Shown one piece after another: positions 1 through 10,184 of a stretch of 64,000 nucleotides of DNA. Source of the DNA: Bacillota bacterium (lineage in GTDB: Bacteria > Bacillota > Clostridia > Peptostreptococcales > Anaerovoracaceae); assembly GCA_021769295.1 (NCBI GenBank), contig JAETTD010000001.1:62001-126000 (forward strand), read 5' to 3'. Position 1 is the stretch's first letter. Each line of letters opens with the position of its first letter. The translations under genes were made by a program, and so were the position numbers. Below the pieces are notes generated by a model that saw nothing but the letters and a program-made list of their open reading frames with translations, searched no databases and was not told where the DNA came from.

Positions 1-767
1 TCTATTTTATCTATAGCGGCTACCTGCTTCATCGCCGCCTCCACCGTACGGTTAAGATTTGCGTCGTCGCAGTTGGTCATCCTGTTGGCGTCATTTTTAA
101 CTGATTTTTCGACCAGTATGTTCTCTATCATGAGGGAATGGGTATCTGCGCCCATGATTCCGAGGGTATCTCCTATATAATCGGCTTTTTTCATATAAAC
201 CACATAGGATTTCCGCCTTTTAAATTCCTTGGCCTGCAAATCCGTAAAGGAATTTATGAGACGCCTTAAATCTTTTGCAAGGGTCTCGGTTCGGCACACG
301 AATTCGAGATGATAAGATTTCTCGGGGTCGCTCATGGTTCCGGCTCCCAAGAATACGCCTCTCAAATATGCTTTTTTGCAGCATTTACTCTTTACTATGC
401 CGTCATATATGCCGTCGGAGATATAGTTGTTGCCTTCCCTAACGAGAAGTATCCCTGTTTCTCTCAGAATCTGCTCACTGCGGTTTTCTGAATCTATGGT
501 TATATTGTAGGCTCTTTTTTTGCCTACTGAATTGCTCTCGCCCACTTCGAGGGTCGTTTCTATATCGAAATAATCGTGCAGGAGCTTTTTGTAGTGGCGG
601 ATTATAGCCGGATTTTCGGATGTGACTATAATTTTAAACCTGCCTCCTCCTGCAAGGCCTATGCTTCCGGAAACCCGCAGAAACCCTGCTATCTCGGCAA
701 GCTGGCAGCACTTTTTTTCAGGTTCTATTCTTGATAATTCATTTTTAACTTCTGCTGCAAAAGACAT
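1..767 (-). CDS. whiA: DNA-binding protein WhiA (3' end truncated by window edge)
   Basis: Reverse-strand reading from ATG at 767 gives MSFAAEVKNELSRIEPEKKCCQLAEIAGFLRVSGSIGLAGGGRFKIIVTSENPAIIRHYKKLL..., typical WhiA N-terminus; open to position 1 (absent from ORF track because it has no stop in the window). Confidence 0.9.
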   Translation of the reverse strand, partial: MSFAAEVKNELSRIEPEKKCCQLAEIAGFLRVSGSIGLAGGGRFKIIVTSENPAIIRHYKKLLHDYFDIETTLEVGESNSVGKKRAYNITIDSENRSEQILRETGILLVREGNNYISDGIYDGIVKSKCCKKAYLRGVFLGAGTMSDPEKSYHLEFVCRTETLAKDLRRLINSFTDLQAKEFKRRKSYVVYMKKADYIGDTLGIMGADTHSLMIENILVEKSVKNDANRMTNCDDANLNRTVEAAMKQVAAIDKI

Positions 768-972
768 ATCCCTAATTCCTCCGTTAAGAAGATTATACTA
801 TGTTTTTGATTTGTGCGCCACCGAAACCGTATTAAACCGCCTGCTTTTATGCTTTGCGTCACATTCTATAGTGTTTCAATGTTTATTCATATATACATAT
901 AATCCAAAATGTCTGAAAATTGAACATATTAAAGTTTTTGTACTAAGAGATTATCTTAGACTTATCCCGGTA

Positions 973-1201
973 TGAATGCCGTAAATTTTGAAAAAATGCT
1001 CAGATGCGGCATTATGGGGTGCATAATGATGACCAAACTGCCGTATTTTTAGAAAAATTCTTTATATACGGCATTTTTTGGCCTCCAACAGCTAAAAAAA
1101 TGCCGCATTCTTGAAAAAATTTCTCGAATGCGGCATTATCGCTACTCAGTACGCTGTTAAACTGCCGTAAATCATAAAATTTTATTGAATTGCGGCATTT
1201 C
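973..1201. repeat. 62-bp-period palindrome array 1 (4 units, TGCCG..CGGCA arms)
   Basis: TGCC at 977, 1039, 1101, 1163 (62-bp steps); each unit spans 35 nt from TGCC to GGCA. Confidence 0.9.
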
Positions 1202-1244
1202 GGCAATCCGGCCTAAACAATCCGCCTTGCTACACTACACATGA

Positions 1245-2531
1245 CTACGCCTTGCTTGTCTCCTTTATCGTCTCCGACAGCAGTTCCACGGCTGCCTCCA
1301 TGCAGTCTTCATCAAAATCGAATTTGGGATTGTGAAGGGGCTCCGTAATATCGGTGCCTATTCCTATATACACCGCCAGCCCGCCTTGCTCCTGAACACG
1401 GTTCATCATGGCCGCCGCATCATCAGTACCGCCTAAGTTGCCCTCAAAATAAACCTTTTCAAACCAAGGAACTCTTGTAGCCGCCTTTTCCACAAAGGAC
1501 ATCATTTTTTCGTCACTTCTGCCTGCCGGAACTTCTCCGTGGTCCACATATGTGTATGTCAAATCATAGGTCCTTGCCGTTCCGTCAAGGATGTCAAAAA
1601 CACGTTTTCCCATGTACTCGGTCACTTCTCTGTATTCTCCCCTGTACTCAAGCCTTATGGTGCACTCGGGAGCTATGGTGTTGGTGCAGACGCCGCCTTC
1701 TATCTGTCCTACGTTTACCCTGCAAAGGCCCTTTTCGTGGGGCGCTATACAGTGAAGATTCAAAGCTGCGCTGCATGCCGCAAGGAGCGCATTTCTGCCT
1801 TCCTGCGCCGCTCCGCAAGGGTGAGCGGCCCTGCCGTGAAATGTCACATCAAGTTGGCGGCAGCTCATAAAATCCCGAACTCCGCAAGCGAGAGCATGGG
1901 AAGGAAGAGGCTGATTTTCGGCAGAGAGGGCAAGGTGCACGGCCATAAAATAATCCACCTTGTCGAGGTGACCCTTATCTACCATGGAACGGGCGCCAAG
2001 CGTAATTTCCTCGGCAGGCTGAAACAAAAATCTGTATGTTCCGCAATAATCCCCTTCATTTTCTTTTATCTTTTTAGCAAGGGCCAGACCTATGGCAACA
2101 TGAGCATCGTGGCCGCAGGCATGGACGCAGGACTCGTTTACCGAAATATATCCTTCATCGCAAGGTCTGAAGCCTTCTTCCCTTACCTCTTCGTAAGGCA
2201 GGCAATCCATGTCAAACCTGAAAGCATAAGTGGGTCCGGGTTTTCCGGTATCAACTATCCCAACAACTCCGGGATAGCCTTCTGTTGCTCTGACCCATTT
2301 TTCCGACGCTCCTTGGGCAACTGCCCTTTTCATATTGTTTCTTCTTCTTTCTTCAGTAAGCTCTATCGGATATTTGAGCGTCTCAATGTTTACCGCCTCA
2401 GGGCCCGTCAGTATTACGTCTGCGCCTATTCGGCTAAGTATTTCAGCTACTCTTGCGCTGGTTCTTATCTCATTCCAGCCCGTCTCTGCATATTTGTGAA
2501 ATTCTCTCCTGTTCTTTACTATTTCTTTCAT
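1245..2531 (-). CDS. M20-family metallopeptidase / amidohydrolase (AbgA-like)
   Basis: FRFDMDCLPYEE, CVHACGHDAHVAIGL, QPAEE, GGTDDAAAM motifs. Confidence 0.85.
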   Translation of the reverse strand: MKEIVKNRREFHKYAETGWNEIRTSARVAEILSRIGADVILTGPEAVNIETLKYPIELTEERRRNNMKRAVAQGASEKWVRATEGYPGVVGIVDTGKPGPTYAFRFDMDCLPYEEVREEGFRPCDEGYISVNESCVHACGHDAHVAIGLALAKKIKENEGDYCGTYRFLFQPAEEITLGARSMVDKGHLDKVDYFMAVHLALSAENQPLPSHALACGVRDFMSCRQLDVTFHGRAAHPCGAAQEGRNALLAACSAALNLHCIAPHEKGLCRVNVGQIEGGVCTNTIAPECTIRLEYRGEYREVTEYMGKRVFDILDGTARTYDLTYTYVDHGEVPAGRSDEKMMSFVEKAATRVPWFEKVYFEGNLGGTDDAAAMMNRVQEQGGLAVYIGIGTDITEPLHNPKFDFDEDCMEAAVELLSETIKETSKA

Positions 2532-2544
2532 CTATATACGGAGC

Positions 2545-3999
2545 TTATTTCCAAGCTCCGGGTACCTGCCTTTCAAAATTACTTCTGCTAAGCTCAATGG
2601 CCTCAGCCAAAATTTTTATTCCTCTATCCATATCTTCTTCACTTGCATTGGAAAAACACAGCCTTATATATCCGCTTCCGCTGTACCCGTAAGGAAAAAA
2701 CACGCTCCCAGGCATGTATAACAAGCCTTTTTCCTTAGATATGGCAAACAGTTTTTTCTCGTTCACATCTCTTGGAAGTTTGCACCAAAAGAACAAGCCT
2801 CCCTGAGGCACTTCAAATTCAAGCCCCTTATCCTTTAAAGCTTCAAGCTTATTCGCAAAACAATCACGTTTTTGCCTGTAATATTCTTTAAGGAAACTTA
2901 CCCGCCGCTCAAAATTGCCGTTTTCTATGGCTTCGTTAAGCATGGCGTGTCCGACTTTGTAAACGTTTACCTCGCTGGAAGCTATCAGCCGTCCCATCAT
3001 CTCTATGGTCTCAGAAGGCCCTACAGCAAAAGCGGTGCTTATTCCCGGCAAAAATGTCAGAGAAAAGGTATCGAGATATATTACCAGCTTGTTCTTATCC
3101 ATGGAATAAAGAGTCGGAAACTCGGTCCCCTCGTATCTGAAATCTCTGAGAGAATTATCTTCAATTATAGGGATTCCGAACCTCGCCGATATATCAAGGA
3201 GTCTCAGCCTTTTTTCTACCGGCATGACATAGCCTGTGGGATTGTGAAAATTGGGCATCGTATGGATAAACTTGGGCTCATATATGGCGATAAGCTTTTC
3301 AAGCTCATCAAGGTCCATTCCGTCCCTGTTCATCCTTACACACACCACGTGGATTCCGTGATTTCTGAACACATTTACAGTGTCTGCGATTACCGGTTCT
3401 TCCACTATGACGCTGTCTCCCTCTCTGAGGTACAGCCTTATTATATAATCTATCGCCTGATTTGTCTCGGACACCAGCTGTATGTTTCTTTCATTTACAA
3501 ATATGTCCTGCTTAGCCAAAAGCCTGCATATGTTTCCTTTGAGTTTTGCTGTCTGGCTGCCGTCAAACCTGTAAAAATCCTTATAGCTGTATCTGACGTT
3601 TTCTTCATCGGCAACATTGACGCTTATTCCCGCAAAGGACACGACTCCCGGCTTTTCGGAACGCAGATATAAATCCTGGAACATGTTTTCCTTTTCCGTG
3701 TAATTATATCTTATCATCTTTGCAAGAGGATGAAATGTCCTGACAGGCACCTGCTTGGCAGGTTCCTTCACAAAGTATCCCTTGGGCTTGCTGGACACGA
3801 CTATCAGATTTTCCGACATCAATTCCTGATAAGCCCTGACAACGGTGTTCCTTGACACTCCAAGCTCTGATGCTACAGCCCGCTCGGTGGGCAGCTTAAA
3901 ACCGGAAGGCAGCTCGTCGCCGATTATTTTCTCTTTAATCTCATTTTTTATCTGCAAATATATGGGCGTATCATTGTTCCTGTTTATAACGATTTCCAT
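2545..3999 (-). CDS. MocR-type GntR/aminotransferase fusion regulator
   Basis: N-terminal GntR wHTH (IYLQIKNEIKEKI...LPTERAVASELGVSRNTVVRAY) fused to fold-type I PLP aminotransferase domain. Confidence 0.88.
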   Translation of the reverse strand: MEIVINRNNDTPIYLQIKNEIKEKIIGDELPSGFKLPTERAVASELGVSRNTVVRAYQELMSENLIVVSSKPKGYFVKEPAKQVPVRTFHPLAKMIRYNYTEKENMFQDLYLRSEKPGVVSFAGISVNVADEENVRYSYKDFYRFDGSQTAKLKGNICRLLAKQDIFVNERNIQLVSETNQAIDYIIRLYLREGDSVIVEEPVIADTVNVFRNHGIHVVCVRMNRDGMDLDELEKLIAIYEPKFIHTMPNFHNPTGYVMPVEKRLRLLDISARFGIPIIEDNSLRDFRYEGTEFPTLYSMDKNKLVIYLDTFSLTFLPGISTAFAVGPSETIEMMGRLIASSEVNVYKVGHAMLNEAIENGNFERRVSFLKEYYRQKRDCFANKLEALKDKGLEFEVPQGGLFFWCKLPRDVNEKKLFAISKEKGLLYMPGSVFFPYGYSGSGYIRLCFSNASEEDMDRGIKILAEAIELSRSNFERQVPGAWK

Positions 4000-5271
4000 T
4001 TATTCAGCTTCTCCTGCCCCTTTATTTGACTCTTTGCTCTGAGCCTTGCGGTAAGTGGTCGCCAGCAGCAATCCCATTATTATCATAAGCACGGCTCCTC
4101 CTGCCTGCATAATCCAGATATACCTGTATCCGGCGTTTCCGTATGAATCAAGCCATGCTCCGCAAACGTTGTAAAGCCAAATATCGGACGAATATCCGAT
4201 TGCAGAGGCAACGCCCAGCACCGTTCCAACATACTTAAACGGCACTCTCGCCTCAGTTACAGGCGTGTACAGGGCAGTTGAGTTTACATAAGAAAACAGA
4301 AGCAAAATTATGCACACTGCGATGAGCAATGTTACCATGCCCTTTTCCTGCGGTATCATCATCATGACAACAGTCAAAATCAAGGTGCCTATTCCGCCTA
4401 CCATGACCACCTTTGTGGAACTTTTCAACCTGTCTATAAAGAATCCTCCTATAGGTCCCGCTACCAGATTCATTCCGCTCCTCAGCGTGTTGGTAATCAG
4501 CGCAGCCACACCCACGGAAACCGCAAAAGCGTCCGTCATATATGGGTTCAGATACGGTACCGTCGAGCGGATGATAAAATATCCAAGGGTGAAAAGACCC
4601 AAATACCACGTTATCGGCATTTTCAGCACTTTGCCCATGAGCTTGAGGTCAATCTTGTCGTCCGCTGCTTCACGGGCTTTGGCCTTTTCCTTGTCATAAG
4701 GGACAAAGAGCCATGTGAGAATTCCGAATACGATTGAGATTACGCAGTATATCATCATGCCGCCTCTGAATTCGTATTTTGCCAAAGCTGTCTCCATCAT
4801 GCCAAGTATGATATATGTACATGCTATTCCGAAAGCTCCATAGGCGAAGTTGTAAAAGCCGAAAAGTCTTCCCTGTTCATCATCTTCGCCTATGTTTTTG
4901 ATGAGCTTCAGGAAGGCGCTCCAGTGCATACAGGTACTGGTTATTCCAAAGATAAAGTACATTATTTTCAGCACCGTGAAGGAAGATGAAAAAGCCACAA
5001 CCGTTCCGGCAAGCCCCGTCAATATGGCTGACCATACCACCAGCATCTTGGGATTGAACTTGTCTGCTATCCAGCCTCCGATAAAGTATCCTATGACGGC
5101 AGTTATGCCGAAGAAGGTCAGCAGGTCACCTGCCTGACCGTAGGTTATGTTATATGTCTGTATAAAATGATTATAAAAATCGTTGCACGCATAAGGTATA
5201 AAATATACCACCGTCGTACATGTAGCGATGAATATCATCGCATACTTGTAAGCCATGCTGTCTTTTTTCAT
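4000..5271 (-). CDS. MFS transporter
   Basis: 12-TM-like hydrophobic protein, MFS signature GGWIADKFNPK. Confidence 0.85.
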   Translation of the reverse strand: MKKDSMAYKYAMIFIATCTTVVYFIPYACNDFYNHFIQTYNITYGQAGDLLTFFGITAVIGYFIGGWIADKFNPKMLVVWSAILTGLAGTVVAFSSSFTVLKIMYFIFGITSTCMHWSAFLKLIKNIGEDDEQGRLFGFYNFAYGAFGIACTYIILGMMETALAKYEFRGGMMIYCVISIVFGILTWLFVPYDKEKAKAREAADDKIDLKLMGKVLKMPITWYLGLFTLGYFIIRSTVPYLNPYMTDAFAVSVGVAALITNTLRSGMNLVAGPIGGFFIDRLKSSTKVVMVGGIGTLILTVVMMMIPQEKGMVTLLIAVCIILLLFSYVNSTALYTPVTEARVPFKYVGTVLGVASAIGYSSDIWLYNVCGAWLDSYGNAGYRYIWIMQAGGAVLMIIMGLLLATTYRKAQSKESNKGAGEAE

Positions 5272-5283
5272 GTCATGTCTCCT

Positions 5284-7290
5284 TTAAAGATATTTCTTAA
5301 ACCATTTGAGCATTTCTGCAATACGGCGCTGCCTGTTGACAGGGGAGCCGCTGCGGCAAAGCTCGTGGGTCTCGCCCTTTACCGCAAAGACTTTGGATGT
5401 TCCGCCAAAATAAGTTATGGCGCTGTGCAGCTGAAGGGCATGGTCATAAGGGCATCTGTAATCGTCCACGCCATGTATGAACAGAACCGGCGTCTTTATA
5501 TTCGGTGCATATTTAAGACCTGAGTGCTCCCACAGATATTCAGGGTTTTCCCAAGGGGTGGTTCCGTAAGTGTCCTTGTTGCATGGGAATCCTATATCCG
5601 ACATGCCGTAGTCGCTGAGCAAGTTGGATACGCATCTGTCGGAAATGGCTGCCTTATATCTGTTGGTATGTCCTATTATCCAGTTTATTATTATTCCTCC
5701 ATAAGAGCCTCCCGTTATGCCTATCCTCTGTTCATCAACCCACGGATTTCGCTCAATGACAGTATCGGTGAATTCCATAAAGTCTCTGTAGTCTACCGTT
5801 CCCCACTTGGTCCTTATGTCAGCAAATTCTCCGCCTTTTCCTTCGGAGCCTCTCGGATTGCAGAAAAATACGCCGTAGCCTTCTGCGCACATAGCAAACA
5901 TCTCATGGGTTGCCACAGGTCCGTATGCCGAGCCCGGGCCTCCGTGTATGAACAGTATTGCAGGGTATTTCTTTTCCTCATCAAAGTCCGTAGGTTTCAT
6001 TACCCAGCCTTCTATTTCGATTCCGTCTGAATTGGTGAAACTGCATTCTTCTATCTCCGGAAAATCGAACTCTTTTTCAAGGCGTGTATTGAAATCGCTT
6101 ATTTGCGTTTCACGTCCCGTCTTTATATCCAATACGTAAAATTCGCCGCCTGACAGTCCTCTCATGGCTGACATGTATATCTTGTCTCCCTCTACAAAAT
6201 AGTCGAGAATCTTTCCTTCATTTTCGGTGAGGGTTTTCATAGTGTCGTCTCCGTATTTGCAGAAAAACAGTTTGGAGCTGCCGCCCTGTGTACAGATGAA
6301 GATTATTCCTTCTTCGGTGGTCGTAATCTTGTTGAGCCAGCCGCTGAGATAAGTCACATCCGTAAGCACGTTATCATAGAAGTGTATATCAGCATTCTTG
6401 TTGTTTCTCGTAAATTCGCCCGTCTCCATATCCAAAACGTCTATATACTCGTTCTGATATTCTCCGTGGAAAGCCCTGTCGTTTCTGCCGAGAAGGATTC
6501 GTCTTGAGTCCACAGGCTGAATTTTGGTGTATATGTAAGAGTTGGAATCGTCTATTGCCGATATTTCCATGGTTCTGTAATCTATCTTATATACCTTGCC
6601 TTCGGTCTTCTGCATGCCGCCCGAATCAACGCCGTAAAAGAGGCCGTATTCGTCTTTGTAGGATTTGATGTCCCAAACGCTCAAATCATCCGACGTAAGC
6701 TGCTTCAACTCGCCGTCGTCGTAAAAGTATACTCTTCCTCTCTCCTTGTTGCTGTAACCCCCGTCATTGGTCCAAAACGGAACTTCATCAGCTACAAAAT
6801 ATTTGCTTTCTCTCTCCGAAATTTTAAGATACTGTTCCCAGTCGCCCCCGGCTTCTTCAAACCATGCGTCTCTCATTGGGTTTTCGCTTGCCAGCATGAG
6901 AAATCTCTTATCATCTATATATTCAAACTTGTATACCCCTTTATTTATCTTAAAGAGCTTGGTGTATTCCTTGGTATTTACGTTAAACTTATAGAAAACC
7001 GCAAGGGGTATACCTTTTTCTTTTGCTTCCTTATCTTCCTCATCCCTTGCCGTTTCTATTATCATGTTTTCTTCATCTATCCAGCAGTGCATTCCCACGG
7101 AATCGTCAAAGGTGAGCTGTTCTTTTATCTCATTTTTTTCCATATCGAACAGATAAAGGTTGGACACATATTTGTCTTCCTCCAACACCGTATCGTACTT
7201 GACAAATGAAAACAATCCTGCGCCGTTTGGTTTCATATCCGTTATATTCACATATTCCTTAAAGAAATCATCGGTTATTTTCTTCTTCAT
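5284..7290 (-). CDS. S9-family (prolyl oligopeptidase/acylaminoacyl) peptidase
   Basis: C-terminal alpha/beta hydrolase HGGPGSAYGP, GGSYGG nucleophile elbow; likely start MKKKITDDFF at 7290 rather than the ORF-track start. Confidence 0.87.
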   Translation of the reverse strand: MKKKITDDFFKEYVNITDMKPNGAGLFSFVKYDTVLEEDKYVSNLYLFDMEKNEIKEQLTFDDSVGMHCWIDEENMIIETARDEEDKEAKEKGIPLAVFYKFNVNTKEYTKLFKINKGVYKFEYIDDKRFLMLASENPMRDAWFEEAGGDWEQYLKISERESKYFVADEVPFWTNDGGYSNKERGRVYFYDDGELKQLTSDDLSVWDIKSYKDEYGLFYGVDSGGMQKTEGKVYKIDYRTMEISAIDDSNSYIYTKIQPVDSRRILLGRNDRAFHGEYQNEYIDVLDMETGEFTRNNKNADIHFYDNVLTDVTYLSGWLNKITTTEEGIIFICTQGGSSKLFFCKYGDDTMKTLTENEGKILDYFVEGDKIYMSAMRGLSGGEFYVLDIKTGRETQISDFNTRLEKEFDFPEIEECSFTNSDGIEIEGWVMKPTDFDEEKKYPAILFIHGGPGSAYGPVATHEMFAMCAEGYGVFFCNPRGSEGKGGEFADIRTKWGTVDYRDFMEFTDTVIERNPWVDEQRIGITGGSYGGIIINWIIGHTNRYKAAISDRCVSNLLSDYGMSDIGFPCNKDTYGTTPWENPEYLWEHSGLKYAPNIKTPVLFIHGVDDYRCPYDHALQLHSAITYFGGTSKVFAVKGETHELCRSGSPVNRQRRIAEMLKWFKKYL

Positions 7291-7454
7291 GGTTTGGACC
7301 TCCCGATATTTGATTTTATAAATATATTGTATAACAAAGTCCAAAATATGAAAAGTGCCAATTTGGACTGTTCCAAAAAAAATTTTTGGCTCTTTGTAAA
7401 AACCCCCGTTTAATATATACTTAATATGTATATTTGACTTTTGGAGCACTCGAC

Positions 7455-8375
7455 ATGAAAGACCTTAAACCGCAGAGGAAATCTCTTTTAAGCAAAACCG
7501 GCATCAGGCGTGAACAGATAATGTACATGCTTATAGCTGACATAAGCTATGCTCTTGCCCTAAACCTTTTTTACGTAGGAAATAACATTGCGGCCGGCGG
7601 ACTTGCAGGTATAGGCACCGTGCTCAATTACTTTTTCAGTCTGCCCATAGGTATGACTGTATTGGTCATGACAATTCCTATCGTAATACTTGGCGCAAGG
7701 ATAAAGGGTAAAGTCTATGTAATAACTTCCCTTGTTGCTACCGTGGTCTATTCTGCCATAGTGGACTTGCTTGCATTCTTGCCTTGCATCACCGACGATA
7801 AGATTGTGGCTGTGGTCTTCGGTGGAATCCTATACGGCTTCGGCTCTTCCATGACTATCAAGGCTCATCTGTCTTCGGGCGGCACCGACTTGATTGCCAA
7901 GCTTTTAATCACCAAGATAAGGAGCGCAAGCCTCGGTACGCTGTACATGTTCATAGACGGCACCATAGTGGTCATAGCTATGGTTTCCTACGGCAACATA
8001 GAGTCGGGCATCTATGCTCTTCTTGCCATTGCTGTATGTTCAATCGTCACCGACAAGATGACCAGCGGCTTTAACAGGGCTCAGATGTTTTACATATTCG
8101 TAAATCAAAACACAGACAGGATAACCGACGCCATATTAAATGATATGCAGCGCGGCGTCACTTCAATAGACGGAACGGGAAAGTATTCCGGCGCTCACAA
8201 GGAAATTCTCCTTGTGGTGGTCAAGCCTCATGAAACTCCAAGACTGAAGGAAATCGTTATGAGCTTTGACCCTTCGGCTTTCATCGTTCTGGTTTCGGCT
8301 AACGAAATAATCGGCTACGGTTTTGAAAGCACCAACCTTACGGAAACGGTCAATGATACGTCAGCTATTGTTTAA
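7455..8375 (+). CDS. YitT family membrane protein (DUF2179 C-terminal domain)
   Basis: NNIAAGGLAGIGTVLNYFFSLPIG; SSGGTDLIAKLL; GVTSIDGTGKYSGAHKEILLVVV. Confidence 0.85.
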   Translation: MKDLKPQRKSLLSKTGIRREQIMYMLIADISYALALNLFYVGNNIAAGGLAGIGTVLNYFFSLPIGMTVLVMTIPIVILGARIKGKVYVITSLVATVVYSAIVDLLAFLPCITDDKIVAVVFGGILYGFGSSMTIKAHLSSGGTDLIAKLLITKIRSASLGTLYMFIDGTIVVIAMVSYGNIESGIYALLAIAVCSIVTDKMTSGFNRAQMFYIFVNQNTDRITDAILNDMQRGVTSIDGTGKYSGAHKEILLVVVKPHETPRLKEIVMSFDPSAFIVLVSANEIIGYGFESTNLTETVNDTSAIV

Positions 8376-8405
8376 CAGTTTATATATTTTTAAGGAGAGA
8401 TTGAT

Positions 8406-9689
8406 ATGAAGAAAGGGAAATTGAACTTTAACACGCTTCTTGCGGTTATATCTTTCTCGATTGCAGGCAGTGTAATTTACGAATTGCCGTATATTAAATA
8501 CGTATATTACGATAAATTGCTGCCCGCTTTTGATATGACCAACGCTGAAGCAGGCTTCCTGCTCTCGGCTTATGCTATAGGATGTCTAATCCTGTACATA
8601 CCGGGCGGAATCCTGGCAGATAAGTTTTCTGCCAAAAAAATGTTGGTATTGTCTTTATTCGGCACAGGTATACTTGGCTTTATAATGGCCTTCTCGATGA
8701 ATTACACGACTGCACTTATCGTATTCTTCCTGTTTGCCGTTACCACCAGTTTTGTGTTCTGGACCGCCCTCAACAAAGGTCTGAGGCTATTGGGTGGAAA
8801 AGATAATTCCGGCTCGACTTACGGCTGGTACTATGCCCTTGGTTCGGTTATCAGCTTGGTATGCGGCATCGTCTTCTGGGCTCTTTATTCTTCCAGCGAA
8901 GACAATCACACCGCAATGTTCAGAACCATAATGGCTATGTCTATCGCAGTTATCGTTGCAGGCATATTTGTTCAGATTACCTTCAAGGAAGATAGAACTG
9001 CCATGGGCGAACTTGCTGAGGAAGATAAGTTTAAACTGAGCGATATAGGCAAGGCTATCAGAAACCCTTATCTGTGGTGGGCTTCAATCATAATGTTTTT
9101 GATTTATACCATTTATAGTAACGTAACTTATTTCACACCTTATCTGACATCTCAGGTAGGCATGGACGTATCCGATTCCGCTTTTCTCGGAATCATCAGA
9201 GGATATGTACTTTACTTCCTGTCGCCTCTGGGCGGCTATATTGCCGATAAAATTCTCAAATCCACTTTGAAGCTTTACGGATACGGCTTTATAATCCTCG
9301 GCGTGCTGTTCTTCGGAGCAACTCAGATTCCTGCCGGAGAAGGAAGCGTAGGCATTGCGATAGCAATGTCCCTGCTGGCCTCCGCATTCGCCATGATGCT
9401 CTACGGCGTAATGTGGTCAATCCTCAATGAAATTGACATTCCTGTTTCCTATGCTGCTACTGCAATAGGTCTGGCTTCCATGGTAATTTACCTGCCTGAC
9501 CTGTTCGTTCCTGCAATGATAGGCGGCTGGCTCGACAACTTAGGTGAAGAAGCCGGTTACTTCAGAATGTTCATCTTCTTCGGTCTCTGCTGCGTAGCTG
9601 CTGTAGTCCTTTCGCTGACACTGGCAAAGAAAGTCAAATCAATGAATGCTGCAAAAGCTTCTCAGTCGGACGCACCGGCCGAAAGCTGA
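8406..9689 (+). CDS. MFS transporter
   Basis: MFS signature PGGILADKFSAKKML; 12-TM-like. Confidence 0.85.
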   Translation: MKKGKLNFNTLLAVISFSIAGSVIYELPYIKYVYYDKLLPAFDMTNAEAGFLLSAYAIGCLILYIPGGILADKFSAKKMLVLSLFGTGILGFIMAFSMNYTTALIVFFLFAVTTSFVFWTALNKGLRLLGGKDNSGSTYGWYYALGSVISLVCGIVFWALYSSSEDNHTAMFRTIMAMSIAVIVAGIFVQITFKEDRTAMGELAEEDKFKLSDIGKAIRNPYLWWASIIMFLIYTIYSNVTYFTPYLTSQVGMDVSDSAFLGIIRGYVLYFLSPLGGYIADKILKSTLKLYGYGFIILGVLFFGATQIPAGEGSVGIAIAMSLLASAFAMMLYGVMWSILNEIDIPVSYAATAIGLASMVIYLPDLFVPAMIGGWLDNLGEEAGYFRMFIFFGLCCVAAVVLSLTLAKKVKSMNAAKASQSDAPAES

Positions 9690-9780
9690 TTGTAGGCTGT
9701 TGAAAGCTTGCCGCTTGGAGGCTGATTGGAAGCCGGCTGAAGGCCTTCGCCTTTGGCTCATGGCTTAAATTGTAACCAAA

Positions 9781-9815
9781 GCCCCGTCCTCTTGTGTTGG
9801 AGGACGGGGCTTTTT
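9781..9815 (+). terminator. intrinsic terminator after MFS gene
   Basis: GCCCCGTCCT-cttgtgttgg-AGGACGGGGC-TTTTT. Confidence 0.9.
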
Positions 9816-9872
9816 GTGTGGCTCAGCAGCGACTTTACGTGCATACAACGAGAGGCCGCCACCTCCCTTTGC

Positions 9873-10101
9873 AAACTGCCGCAACCGGAGATTTTTTTGA
9901 AGTTTGCGGCAGTTTTACCGTCATTGAAGCTCCTAAAATGCCGTAACTGAGTGAATTTTTGACATTTACGGCATTTTATCTGTCATTATGCCTTATAAAC
10001 TGCCGTAAATAAAAGAAATTTTGTAAATTCCGGCAATTTGGACGCTCTCACCGCAATAAAAATGCCGCATTTAAGGATTTTTTTGACTTTTGCGGCAGTC
10101 A
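9873..10101. repeat. 62-bp-period palindrome array 2 (4 units, TGCCG..CGGCA arms)
   Basis: TGCC at 9877, 9939, 10001, 10063; each 35 nt to GGCA; between two terminators of convergent genes. Confidence 0.92.
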
Positions 10102-10123
10102 GGCTCCTTGCCCGTTTACAAGG

Positions 10124-10152
10124 AAAACGCCGTGCATGATGCACGGCGTTTT
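10124..10152 (-). terminator. intrinsic terminator of the M14 peptidase gene
   Basis: AAAACGCCGTGC-atgat-GCACGGCGTTTT perfect palindrome just 3' of the minus-strand gene. Confidence 0.8.
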
Positions 10153-10184
10153 CTTTTTTATTAAACCAGCCAATAACCTTACAA

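Noticed and set aside
1539-2591. 350-aa plus-strand ORF
   Set aside because: Antisense to a clear M20 amidohydrolase; no recognisable domain; mirrors codon bias of the real gene
9873-10101. CRISPR array
   Set aside because: Regular spacing, but repeats are degenerate palindromes rather than near-identical, units number only four, inter-unit sequence is partly AT/GC biased, and no cas genes are in the window
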